Positions 1 to 5,762 of a stretch of 7,741 nt of DNA are shown piece after piece. This DNA comes from Candidatus Aminicenantota bacterium (lineage in GTDB: Bacteria > Acidobacteriota > Aminicenantia > Aminicenantales > JAFGBC01), in NCBI GenBank assembly GCA_016933355.1, contig JAFGBC010000277.1:1-7741 (forward strand), in the 5' to 3' direction. Position numbers and translations under genes: made by a program. Below the pieces are notes generated by a model. The model did no database searches and had not been told where the DNA came from. It worked only from the letters and a program-made list of their open reading frames with translations. Each line of letters opens with the position of its first letter. Position 1 is the first letter of the stretch.

Positions 1-2334
1 GAGGAGCTCAGAAGCCTCATCCAGGCGGCCTTTGGACCAGAGGATCAGGGCCAGGTAGTATTTCGGCTTCCAATCGGACGGACGCTCGCGGATCGCCCAG
101 GCGAAGACCGGGATGTCCTCTTCGCGGAAAGGGAAGACGAGCCGGGGCGAGAGCGCAAGGGCTTTCTCAAGATGGGACGCGCTGACGGCCGGAGACGAAA
201 CCCTGGTCAGGTAGGCGAGCCGGGCGGAGACCGTCGGCGATTCCGGAGACAGCGATAAAAGAGCGACCGCTTCGTCAGCGAGGCCGAGCCTGATGTAATA
301 GTGCGCCAGCTCTTGATAGATTTCCCCGGGGAACTCGCCGCGGATCATGGATTGAAAGTCGCGGAGGGACGCGGGCGTCGGGTCGATCAAATAGCGTTCG
401 AAGCGGGCCAGATGATGGAGCGGGTCGGTCCGCAGGATCCGCTTCAGGACGTCGGACGCCCGGCCGGGGTCGTTCAGAAGGCGAAGGCTCGTGGCCAGGA
501 CGTCGCGCGCGTTGAGGTTGTCTCCGTCGGCGCCGATGGCGCGGCCGGCGTATTCGATGGCGAGTCCGGCGTCGCCCTCGAGCAGCGCGATCTCGGCCAT
601 GAGGGTATACGCGTTCGACCGCTGCTCGAGCGAGCGGGCCGCCCATCCTAGCGCTTCCTTGGCGTCGACGAGGCGGCCCAGGCGCCGCGAGGCGACGGCG
701 AAGACGGAGTTGGCGTCCGGATCGTACATCGCGCTCTCGAGCGCCTTCCGGGCGAGCGCGATCGCCCGCTCCTCCTGGCCGCGCCGGACGTAGATCTCGG
801 CGGCCCGGGTCAGGGCGCGGACATGGCGCGGGTCGCGGGCGGCGCAAGCGATATATTTTTCGAGGGCCTCGTTGTAGCGGCGCTCCTTGTGACAACGGTC
901 GGCCGCCAGGAAGAGACCCTCGGTCGTGGATTCGTCGTCCGGCCGGAAGGCGAAGGGGCGGCTCAAGTCGTCGCCCGCCGGGTCGCTCGCGTAGACGAGC
1001 TTGTTGGCGCCGAGCCGGACTCCGTAGGCGGAGCGTCCGTCGGGCATCGCGACCGAGGTCCGGAAGACGGCGGAGGGCTTGATCGCGACTCTCGTCCTGA
1101 AAATTTCACTTGCGCCGGAGGTGACGGTCAAGTCGTCGTCGATGGCCCGAAGGGCATACACGCCCATCTTCAGGTGGTCGGCCGTCCGTTCGGCCGTTAA
1201 AACCGCCCACGGCGAGGCCTTGACCATCGGGCCGCCGAGGCGGCCGTAGGGGAACCACAGCTCGCTCCAGCGGTCGGTCCGGCCCGGCGTCAGGAAGTCA
1301 TGGTCGGATTGATTGAGGAGACGGCCGTACTGGGGCTCGACATATTGGCCGTCGGCGTCGGTCAGGAGGTTTTCCCAGATCGCGCCCGCCCGCGACAGAT
1401 CCCAAATCCAGATCTTGCGTCCCGGCATGTCGTCGTAGCGGGCCCAGTGACCGAAGCCGCGGTCGGACGCCCGGGAATAGGCGCCGCTCGCATCCGCGAG
1501 CTCGCCGAGGGTGAAATAGCTTTTCGAGGGGCTGAAGGCGTTATGGCGGTATTTGGACAGGTCGCGGCCCTGCGCGTCGACGGGCCAGGTGTCGAGCGGC
1601 CGCCCGTAGTCGTGCTCGATCCAGAACCGCCCGGGCGCGAGGAATTCGAGGTCGTCCGCCGCCGGCAGGGCGGCCGTCATCCAGCAGTAATAAGACTGGC
1701 GGAAGGGCGTCGGGTTGAACCAGCGGCTCCGGGTCCTGAAGAAGGCCGCGTCGCGCGGGAGGTTGACCTCGACGCTCCAGAACGTCCGCGAAGGCAGGTC
1801 GAGGTTCCCGACGACGCAGGAGACGCCGCCGTCCTCGTTGGGAAGAAGGACGTAGTCCACGGGCGAAGCCGTCGACGGTGTGTGGCCCATGATCCCGAAG
1901 TTGAGCTCGATTCCGCCCGAGGTCCAGGGGCCGCGCAAACCGACCTCCCGGAATTTCATGACGCGGTTGGTGTAGAGGAAAGGACGGCCGTCGGACACGT
2001 CAAAGGCGCCCCAGACCTTGCCGCCGACCTGGGGAAGGACCCCAACGGACAGATATGGGTTTTCGAGCCGGACGACGGTCCAGGCTTTCTCGACGGCTGT
2101 CTTGGAAAAGCCGTTGAAGGCAAAGTACGGATAGAGACGCGCATGTTCATCGGCGTCTCCCGGGCGGACGAAGATCGGGACAGGATCGGGGTCGCCGTAG
2201 GGGTAGGTCTTGAAGAGCTCGGGCTTTTCGGTGATCGACGACCGGCCCGAATCCCGGCACCCGGTCAGGGCGAAGACCAAGCCCAAGAGGGCGTAAGGAA
2301 GGCGGGAAAGCGCACGCCTCGCCTTGCGCTTCAT
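1..2334 (-). CDS. DUF5107 domain lipoprotein with C-terminal TPR-like repeats (partial, 3' end outside window)
   Basis: Reading from the ATG at 2334 the frame stays open for 778 codons to the window edge, so the C-terminus is missing. Residues 1-26 form a lipoprotein signal: basic start (MKRKARR), hydrophobic stretch, then lipobox LTGC with Cys26 as the lipidation site. Residues about 85-420 resemble DUF5107: GGKVWGAFD (104-112), RGPWTSGGIELNFG (134-147), then FGHW, KIWIWDLSR and DGQYVEPQYGRLLNQ further on. From about residue 470 to the end come Ala/Leu-rich helix pairs of TPR type (for example YNEALEKYIACAARDP). DUF5107 proteins have no settled function; as I recall the domain resembles the galactose mutarotase-like sugar-binding fold, so a role in carbohydrate binding or processing at the cell envelope is inference. 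A purine-rich GAGAGGGGG lies 3 bases before the ATG as a non-canonical ribosome site. It follows sucD on the same strand but has its own promoter. Family assignment is confident, function is not. Confidence 0.88.
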   Translation of the reverse strand, partial: MKRKARRALSRLPYALLGLVFALTGCRDSGRSSITEKPELFKTYPYGDPDPVPIFVRPGDADEHARLYPYFAFNGFSKTAVEKAWTVVRLENPYLSVGVLPQVGGKVWGAFDVSDGRPFLYTNRVMKFREVGLRGPWTSGGIELNFGIMGHTPSTASPVDYVLLPNEDGGVSCVVGNLDLPSRTFWSVEVNLPRDAAFFRTRSRWFNPTPFRQSYYCWMTAALPAADDLEFLAPGRFWIEHDYGRPLDTWPVDAQGRDLSKYRHNAFSPSKSYFTLGELADASGAYSRASDRGFGHWARYDDMPGRKIWIWDLSRAGAIWENLLTDADGQYVEPQYGRLLNQSDHDFLTPGRTDRWSELWFPYGRLGGPMVKASPWAVLTAERTADHLKMGVYALRAIDDDLTVTSGASEIFRTRVAIKPSAVFRTSVAMPDGRSAYGVRLGANKLVYASDPAGDDLSRPFAFRPDDESTTEGLFLAADRCHKERRYNEALEKYIACAARDPRHVRALTRAAEIYVRRGQEERAIALARKALESAMYDPDANSVFAVASRRLGRLVDAKEALGWAARSLEQRSNAYTLMAEIALLEGDAGLAIEYAGRAIGADGDNLNARDVLATSLRLLNDPGRASDVLKRILRTDPLHHLARFERYLIDPTPASLRDFQSMIRGEFPGEIYQELAHYYIRLGLADEAVALLSLSPESPTVSARLAYLTRVSSPAVSASHLEKALALSPRLVFPFREEDIPVFAWAIRERPSDWKPKYYLALILWSKGRLDEASELL

Positions 2335-2387
2335 GGGCCCCCTCTCGAAGACCGGGCGGGCATCCGCCTTGGGATTTCGGTCGGCTC

Positions 2388-2428
2388 CGGACGGATCGTG
2401 TCCACCGACGGGATTATGGCCCCGTCCG
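2388..2428. repeat. Inverted repeat around the -10 box and start region of the DUF5107 promoter
   Basis: CGGACGG at 2388-2394 and its exact reverse complement CCGTCCG at 2422-2428 flank the -10 element (2413-2418) of the preceding promoter. A shorter nested pair, ACGGG (2408-2412) and CCCGT (2421-2425), also brackets the -10. This could be an operator, or a weak hairpin in RNA reading through from sucD. No T-tract follows, so it is not an intrinsic terminator. In GC-rich DNA such pairs also arise by chance. Confidence 0.35.
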
Positions 2429-2441
2429 GGTGGTCTGTCAA
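2413..2441 (-). promoter_or_regulatory. Candidate sigma70-type promoter for the DUF5107 lipoprotein gene
   Basis: On the minus strand a perfect -35 box TTGACA (2441-2436) is followed, after exactly 17 bases, by CATAAT (2418-2413), five of six matches to the -10 consensus. Transcription would start near 2406, giving a leader of about 70 bases before the ATG at 2334. The -35 box begins 15 bases downstream of the sucD stop codon, so the gene can be transcribed independently of sucCD. Motif-based call only. Confidence 0.7.
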
Positions 2442-2455
2442 TCAAGGAGCCGCGG

Positions 2456-3325
2456 TCAGCCGAGAACGTCCTTGACGGCGCGTCCGATCAGGGCGGGATT
2501 GCGGACGACCCGGACCCCGGCTTCAACGAAGGCCGCGATCTTGGCCGCCGCCGTTCCTTGCCCCCCTTCGACCAGCGCCCCGGCGTGCCCCATTCTCCGC
2601 TCGGGCGGAGCGGTTTCGCCGGCGACGTAGGCGACGACGGGCTTGGGATAGCCGAGACTGAGGATCGCGGCCGCCTCCTCCTCGGCCGCCCCGCCGATCT
2701 CGCCGATCAGGACCACGGCTTCCGTCTCGCCGTCCTCCGCGAAGAGCGTCAAGAGCTCCGTGAAGCCAAGGCCGCTGACCGGATCTCCGCCCATGCCCAC
2801 GGCCGTCGACTGCCCCAGCCCAAAGCGTCCGAGCTGATGGACGGCCTCGTAGGTCAGGGTTCCCGACCTGGAGATGACGCCCACCGGGCCGCGGCTGTGG
2901 ATGGAGCCGGGCATGATGCCGAGCTTCGAGCGTCCCGGCGAGATGAGCCCCGGTGTGTTAGGGCCGATCAGCCGGACCCGACTGTCCCGGAGAGCCGCCT
3001 TGACCCGGATCATGTCCAGGATCGGAATGCCCTCCGTGATGCAGACAATCAGCTCGAGACCGGCCGCCGCCGCCTCCAGGACGGCCTCGGCGGCGCGGAG
3101 CGGAGGCACGAAGACCACGGTGGCCTCGGCTCCGGTCGCGGCTTTCGCTTCGCCGACGCTGTCGAAAACGGGGAGGCCGAGATGGATCTGCCCGCCCCGG
3201 CCCGGCGTAACGCCGGCGACGATGCGCGTCCCATACTCGAGCATGAGCCGGGTGTGGAACGTCCCCTGGACCCCGGTCATATTCTGAACGAGGACGAGGG
3301 TCCCCGCGCCGGCCAGGATGCTCAT
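2456..3325 (-). CDS. sucD: Succinyl-CoA synthetase (ADP/GDP-forming) subunit alpha
   Basis: Encodes 289 residues, the usual length for SucD (also 289 in E. coli). With SucC it converts succinyl-CoA, phosphate and NDP to succinate, CoA and NTP in the TCA cycle, in the cytoplasm. The N-terminal CoA-binding Rossmann domain shows GVQGTFH (18-24) and GVTPGRGG (38-45). TEGIP (97-101), SRSGTLTYE (152-160) and GEIGGAAEEEAAA (208-220) are family hallmarks. The phosphorylated active-site histidine is His247 in RMGHAGAL, equivalent to E. coli His246. The residue matching E. coli alpha-Cys123 is Thr124 (IGPNTPG), a natural variant. The ATG overlaps the sucC stop as ATGA, implying translational coupling, with a purine-rich GGGAAAGG upstream inside sucC. 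No T-tract terminator follows the stop, so read-through into the lipoprotein gene is possible. Confidence 0.97.
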   Translation of the reverse strand: MSILAGAGTLVLVQNMTGVQGTFHTRLMLEYGTRIVAGVTPGRGGQIHLGLPVFDSVGEAKAATGAEATVVFVPPLRAAEAVLEAAAAGLELIVCITEGIPILDMIRVKAALRDSRVRLIGPNTPGLISPGRSKLGIMPGSIHSRGPVGVISRSGTLTYEAVHQLGRFGLGQSTAVGMGGDPVSGLGFTELLTLFAEDGETEAVVLIGEIGGAAEEEAAAILSLGYPKPVVAYVAGETAPPERRMGHAGALVEGGQGTAAAKIAAFVEAGVRVVRNPALIGRAVKDVLG

Positions 3326-4494
3326 GGCGACGCCGCCTTTCCCGCCGAACGGACCGCCTCGGCCGCGGCTTCTTCAAGCGAGGATGACGAGAGAAGAGGA
3401 AGCCCCGCCGCGGCGAGCAGGCGCCGCCCTTCGACGGCGTTGGTGCCTTCCAGCCGGACGACGATCGGAATCCGGGCGGGGCGTTCGGCCACGGCCTTGA
3501 GGACGCCGCGGGCGACGAGGTCGCAGCGGACGATCCCGCCGAAGATGTTGATCAGGGCGGCCCTGACCCGGGCATCGGAAACGAGGATGCGAAACGCGGC
3601 CGCGACCGCGTCTTCGGTTACGCCGCCGCCGATGTCCAGGAAATTAGCGGGGGCGCCGCCCGAAAGCTTGATGAGGTCCATGGTCGCCATGGCCAGGCCG
3701 GCGCCGTTGACCAGGCAGCCGATGTTTCCTTCGAGCCGGATGTAATTCAGCCCGAAGCGTTCGGCTTCCCGTTCGGCCGGGGAAAGGTCCTCGACGTCGC
3801 GAAGGACGGCGAGTTCGGGATGCCGGGCCAGGGCGTTGTCGTCGATCACGACCTTGGCGTCGAGGGCGCTGAGCTTCCCGTGGGCGGTCAGGCCGAGCGG
3901 ATTGATTTCGATCAGGCCGGCGTCGAGCGCGACGAACGCTTTCGCCATGTTCGAAAGCAGCTCGGACGCCTGACGAACGGAGGCCGCATCGGTCAAGCCC
4001 AAGGCTTCAATCAAGCGGTCCACCCGGTGGGGAAGGAGACCGCCCTCGGCGGAAAGCGCTTCCCGGGCGATCCCCGCCCCGGCCGCAGCCCGCGTTTCGA
4101 CCTCGACGCCGCCCGCCGCCGAAGCCAGAACCAGGACGGCGGGGGCTTTCTTATCGACGGCCACCCCGGCGTAAAGCTCGCGGGCGACGGGCAGCGCCTC
4201 CTCGATCAGGACGGCGCGGACGCTCTTTCCTTCGGGCCCGGTCTGGGCCGTGACGAGACGCGAGCCGAGAAGATCGCCGGCCGAGCGTTCGGCCTCGTCG
4301 GCGTTTGCGGCGGTCCGGATGCCGGCGGCGCGGCCGCGCCCTCCCGACAGGATCTGGGCCTTGACGACGACCGGGCCGCCGAGGGCGGAGGCGGCGCGCC
4401 GGGCGTCGGCCGCGCTCGTCACGGCTTCGCCGCGCGGCACGGGAATCCCGAAAGCGGCGAGAAGCCGCTTGGCTTGATGCTCGTGGAGCCTCAT
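3322..4494 (-). CDS. sucC: Succinyl-CoA synthetase (ADP/GDP-forming) subunit beta
   Basis: Encodes 390 residues (E. coli SucC has 388). This subunit holds the ATP-grasp nucleotide-binding domain and the succinate site, and partners with SucD. The start MRLHEHQAKRLLAAFGIPVP is the classic family N-terminus, which fixes the ATG at 4494 although the frame stays open further upstream into mdh. Visible motifs are KAQILSGGRGRAAG (45-58, nucleotide binding), EINPL with Asn198 and LDAK with Asp212 (magnesium ligands by analogy with E. coli Asn199 and Asp213), GNIGCLVNGAGLAM (256-269), GGAPANFLDIGGG (279-291), NIFGGIVRCD (316-325) and VVRLEGTN (345-352). ATP versus GTP preference cannot be read reliably. 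There is no Shine-Dalgarno sequence before the ATG: the upstream bases read TATCCTCTT. With a candidate promoter just upstream, a very short or absent leader is likely. It ends in a 4-base overlap with sucD. Confidence 0.97.
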   Translation of the reverse strand: MRLHEHQAKRLLAAFGIPVPRGEAVTSAADARRAASALGGPVVVKAQILSGGRGRAAGIRTAANADEAERSAGDLLGSRLVTAQTGPEGKSVRAVLIEEALPVARELYAGVAVDKKAPAVLVLASAAGGVEVETRAAAGAGIAREALSAEGGLLPHRVDRLIEALGLTDAASVRQASELLSNMAKAFVALDAGLIEINPLGLTAHGKLSALDAKVVIDDNALARHPELAVLRDVEDLSPAEREAERFGLNYIRLEGNIGCLVNGAGLAMATMDLIKLSGGAPANFLDIGGGVTEDAVAAAFRILVSDARVRAALINIFGGIVRCDLVARGVLKAVAERPARIPIVVRLEGTNAVEGRRLLAAAGLPLLSSSSLEEAAAEAVRSAGKAASP

Positions 4495-4503
4495 AAGAGG
4501 ATA

Positions 4504-4532
4504 ACGATAGACTTTTTCGCCCGGTGCGTAAA
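4504..4532 (-). promoter_or_regulatory. Candidate promoter for sucCD, very close to the start codon
   Basis: Minus-strand TTTACG (4532-4527, four of six to the -35 consensus) is separated by exactly 17 bases from TATCGT (4509-4504, four of six to the -10 consensus). Predicted transcription would begin near 4498-4496, only a few bases before the sucC ATG at 4494, so the mRNA would be nearly leaderless. This agrees with the lack of a Shine-Dalgarno sequence. Each box is only a moderate match; other -10 phasings such as TATCCT are possible. Confidence 0.45.
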
Positions 4533-4535
4533 GCC

Positions 4536-4571
4536 AAAAAAAAGCCGGGGACGGCGCGGGCCGCCCCCGGC
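4536..4571 (-). terminator. Rho-independent terminator after mdh
   Basis: Read on the minus strand, GCCGGGG-G-CGGC (4571-4560), a 4-base CCGC loop, then GCCG-T-CCCCGGC (4555-4544) form a 12-pair stem with one internal G-U wobble, followed directly by eight T (4543-4536). The hairpin starts 24 bases past the mdh stop codon. The T-tract is on the minus strand only, so it acts on mdh transcripts and separates mdh from sucCD. Confidence 0.93.
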
Positions 4572-4595
4572 GGAGGGTCGGGAGGGAACCGGCGA

Positions 4596-5528
4596 TTAGA
4601 GCTTGGTTTCTTCGACGGTCTTCTTGACGGAGGCGACCGTCTTGTCGAGCTGGGCCTTTTCCTCGTCGTTGAGCTTGATCTCGTAGATCTTCTCCAGCCC
4701 CTTGGCGCCGATCCGGCAGGGGACGCCGATGAAGAGCCCCTTGACGCCGTACTCGCCCTCGCACAGGGCGCAGGCGGGGAGGATGCGGCGCTTGTCCTTG
4801 AGGTAGCTCTCGGCCATGACGATCGCGCTCCAGGCGGGGCTGAAGAAGGCCGAGCCTTTTCCGAAGAGCTTGACGATCTCGGTCCCGGCCTCGCGGGTGC
4901 GGAGGGCGAGCTTGTCGATCTGCTCCTTGGTCGCGATCTCGGTGAGCGGGACGCCGCCGACGGTCGTCAGCCGGGGGAGGGGGACCATGTCGGGGCCGTG
5001 GCCGCCCAGGACCGTCCCGGCCACGTCGACGACGGATACGCCGAGCTCCATGGCGATGAAGGCGCGCCAGCGGGCGGTATCGAGCGTCCCGGCCATGCCC
5101 AGGACCTGGCTCTTGGGAAAGCCGGTCAGCTTCCAGAAGGCGTAGACCATGGCGTCGAGCGGGTTGGTGACGATGAGGCAGAAAGCCTTGGGCGCGTACT
5201 GCTTGACGCCCTCGGCGACCTGCTTGATGATAGCCAGGTTGACGGCCAGAAGGTCCTCGCGGGTCATGCCCGCCTGGCGGGGCCTGCCGGCCGTGACGAT
5301 GACCACGTCGGCGCCGGCGATGTCCTTGTAATCCGAGGTGCCGGTGATCGTGGCGTCGTAATTGCCGTGGGGGGCCATCTCCATCAGGTCGAGGGCCTTT
5401 CCCTTGGCCGGGTTCTCGAGCTCGGGGATATCGAGGATGACGACGTCCCCCATCTCTTTCTGGGCGGCCAGCATGGCCAGGATCTGGCCGATCTGCCCGC
5501 CGCCGATCAGGGCGATCTTCTTTCTCAT
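4596..5528 (-). CDS. mdh: Malate dehydrogenase (NAD-dependent, LDH-like type)
   Basis: Encodes 310 residues, normal for the lactate/malate dehydrogenase family. It oxidises malate to oxaloacetate in the TCA cycle, in the cytoplasm. The Rossmann motif IGGGQIG (8-14) and Asp33 at the end of the second strand (ILDI) point to NAD. Substrate specificity is malate rather than lactate: the mobile loop GRPRQAGMTR (81-90) carries arginines at the positions of E. coli Mdh Arg81 and Arg87. TNPLD (121-125), Asp150 and Arg153 in LDTARWR, and His177 in GGHG supply the active site. The loop after His177 reads GPDMVP where many relatives have GDTMVP. AAGGAGA lies 8 bases before the ATG, a good Shine-Dalgarno that supports this start. 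The TAA stop is followed by a strong terminator, so mdh is probably monocistronic. It diverges from acnB. Confidence 0.96.
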   Translation of the reverse strand: MRKKIALIGGGQIGQILAMLAAQKEMGDVVILDIPELENPAKGKALDLMEMAPHGNYDATITGTSDYKDIAGADVVIVTAGRPRQAGMTREDLLAVNLAIIKQVAEGVKQYAPKAFCLIVTNPLDAMVYAFWKLTGFPKSQVLGMAGTLDTARWRAFIAMELGVSVVDVAGTVLGGHGPDMVPLPRLTTVGGVPLTEIATKEQIDKLALRTREAGTEIVKLFGKGSAFFSPAWSAIVMAESYLKDKRRILPACALCEGEYGVKGLFIGVPCRIGAKGLEKIYEIKLNDEEKAQLDKTVASVKKTVEETKL

Positions 5529-5619
5529 GCCTGGGTCTCCTTTTTATGTCTATTGGAATTCGAGCCGGCGCGTCCGCGCTCTCGCCTCGTTCCTTCCACG
5601 CCGGACATCAAAAAACGCC

Positions 5620-5651
5620 CGGAAAAGGCAAATAATTTTACCTTTTTTCCG
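5620..5651. repeat. Imperfect inverted repeat over the mdh promoter (possible operator)
   Basis: CGGAAAAGG (5620-5628) and CCTTTTTTCCG (5641-5651) are an imperfect inverted pair (the second arm has two extra T) around the AT-rich 5629-5640, which contains the putative mdh -10 box. Binding here would block or alter the promoter. I do not recognise it as a site for a named regulator. Confidence 0.35.
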
Positions 5652-5663
5652 TGGGGAAATCAA
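5635..5663 (-). promoter_or_regulatory. Candidate promoter for mdh
   Basis: Minus-strand TTGATT (5663-5658, four of six to the -35 consensus), a 17-base spacer and TAAAAT (5640-5635, five of six to the -10 consensus). Predicted start is near 5628, leaving a leader of about 100 bases before the mdh ATG. The -10 sits in an AT-rich island inside otherwise GC-rich DNA, as expected for a promoter. Motif-based only. Confidence 0.6.
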
Positions 5664-5692
5664 TGGCGCATGGACTCATCAACCGCAGCGCT

Positions 5693-5721
5693 TTGACAAA
5701 TCGACGAAAAGCCATTATAAA
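5693..5721 (+). promoter_or_regulatory. Sigma70-type promoter for acnB
   Basis: Perfect -35 TTGACA (5693-5698), exactly 17 bases, then TATAAA (5716-5721, five of six to TATAAT). Predicted start is near 5728, giving a leader of about 35 bases. This and the promoter of the DUF5107 gene are the two best consensus matches in the window. The spacer holds a short palindrome TCGACGA (5701-5707) that may be incidental. Confidence 0.78.
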
Positions 5722-5752
5722 TTCCTGGATGTGACGTTGCCTGTTCCCTGAC

Positions 5753-5757
5753 GGAGG
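5753..5757 (+). promoter_or_regulatory. Ribosome binding site that decides the acnB start
   Basis: GGAGG is followed by two consecutive in-frame ATG codons at 5760 and 5763. Spacing is 2 bases to the first and 5 bases to the second, favouring 5763. The protein then begins MLDAY, matching the MLEEY start of E. coli AcnB. Confidence 0.75.
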
Positions 5758-5762
5758 ACATG

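Noticed and set aside
1300..2475. A 391-codon plus-strand open frame.
   Set aside because: It lies antisense to the DUF5107 lipoprotein, which has a signal peptide, conserved motifs and a promoter; the plus-strand product looks like low-complexity shadow translation.
2324..3745. A 473-codon plus-strand open frame across sucD and part of sucC.
   Set aside because: Antisense to two well-conserved enzyme genes, with no family resemblance and no ribosome site of note.
4495..4764. An upstream in-frame extension of sucC to an ATG inside mdh.
   Set aside because: The extra 90 residues do not resemble SucC, overlap the end of mdh and its terminator, and the ATG at 4494 gives the family's standard N-terminus.
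5611..5628. A T6 run on the minus strand after GC-rich bases, considered as an attenuator or terminator in the mdh leader.
   Set aside because: The hairpin before it would need GGAAAAAAGG pairing with CCTTTTCC, whose first arm lies upstream of the predicted mdh transcription start, so the leader RNA would not contain the full stem.
4524..5696. A 390-codon plus-strand open frame opposite mdh.
   Set aside because: Antisense to mdh, composed of Gly, Asp, Leu and Val runs typical of a shadow frame, and it crosses the terminator hairpin and the mdh promoter.
5729..5734. A start-stop mini-ORF (ATGTGA) near the 5' end of the acnB leader.
   Set aside because: It is only six bases, has no ribosome site, and such a string arises readily by chance.
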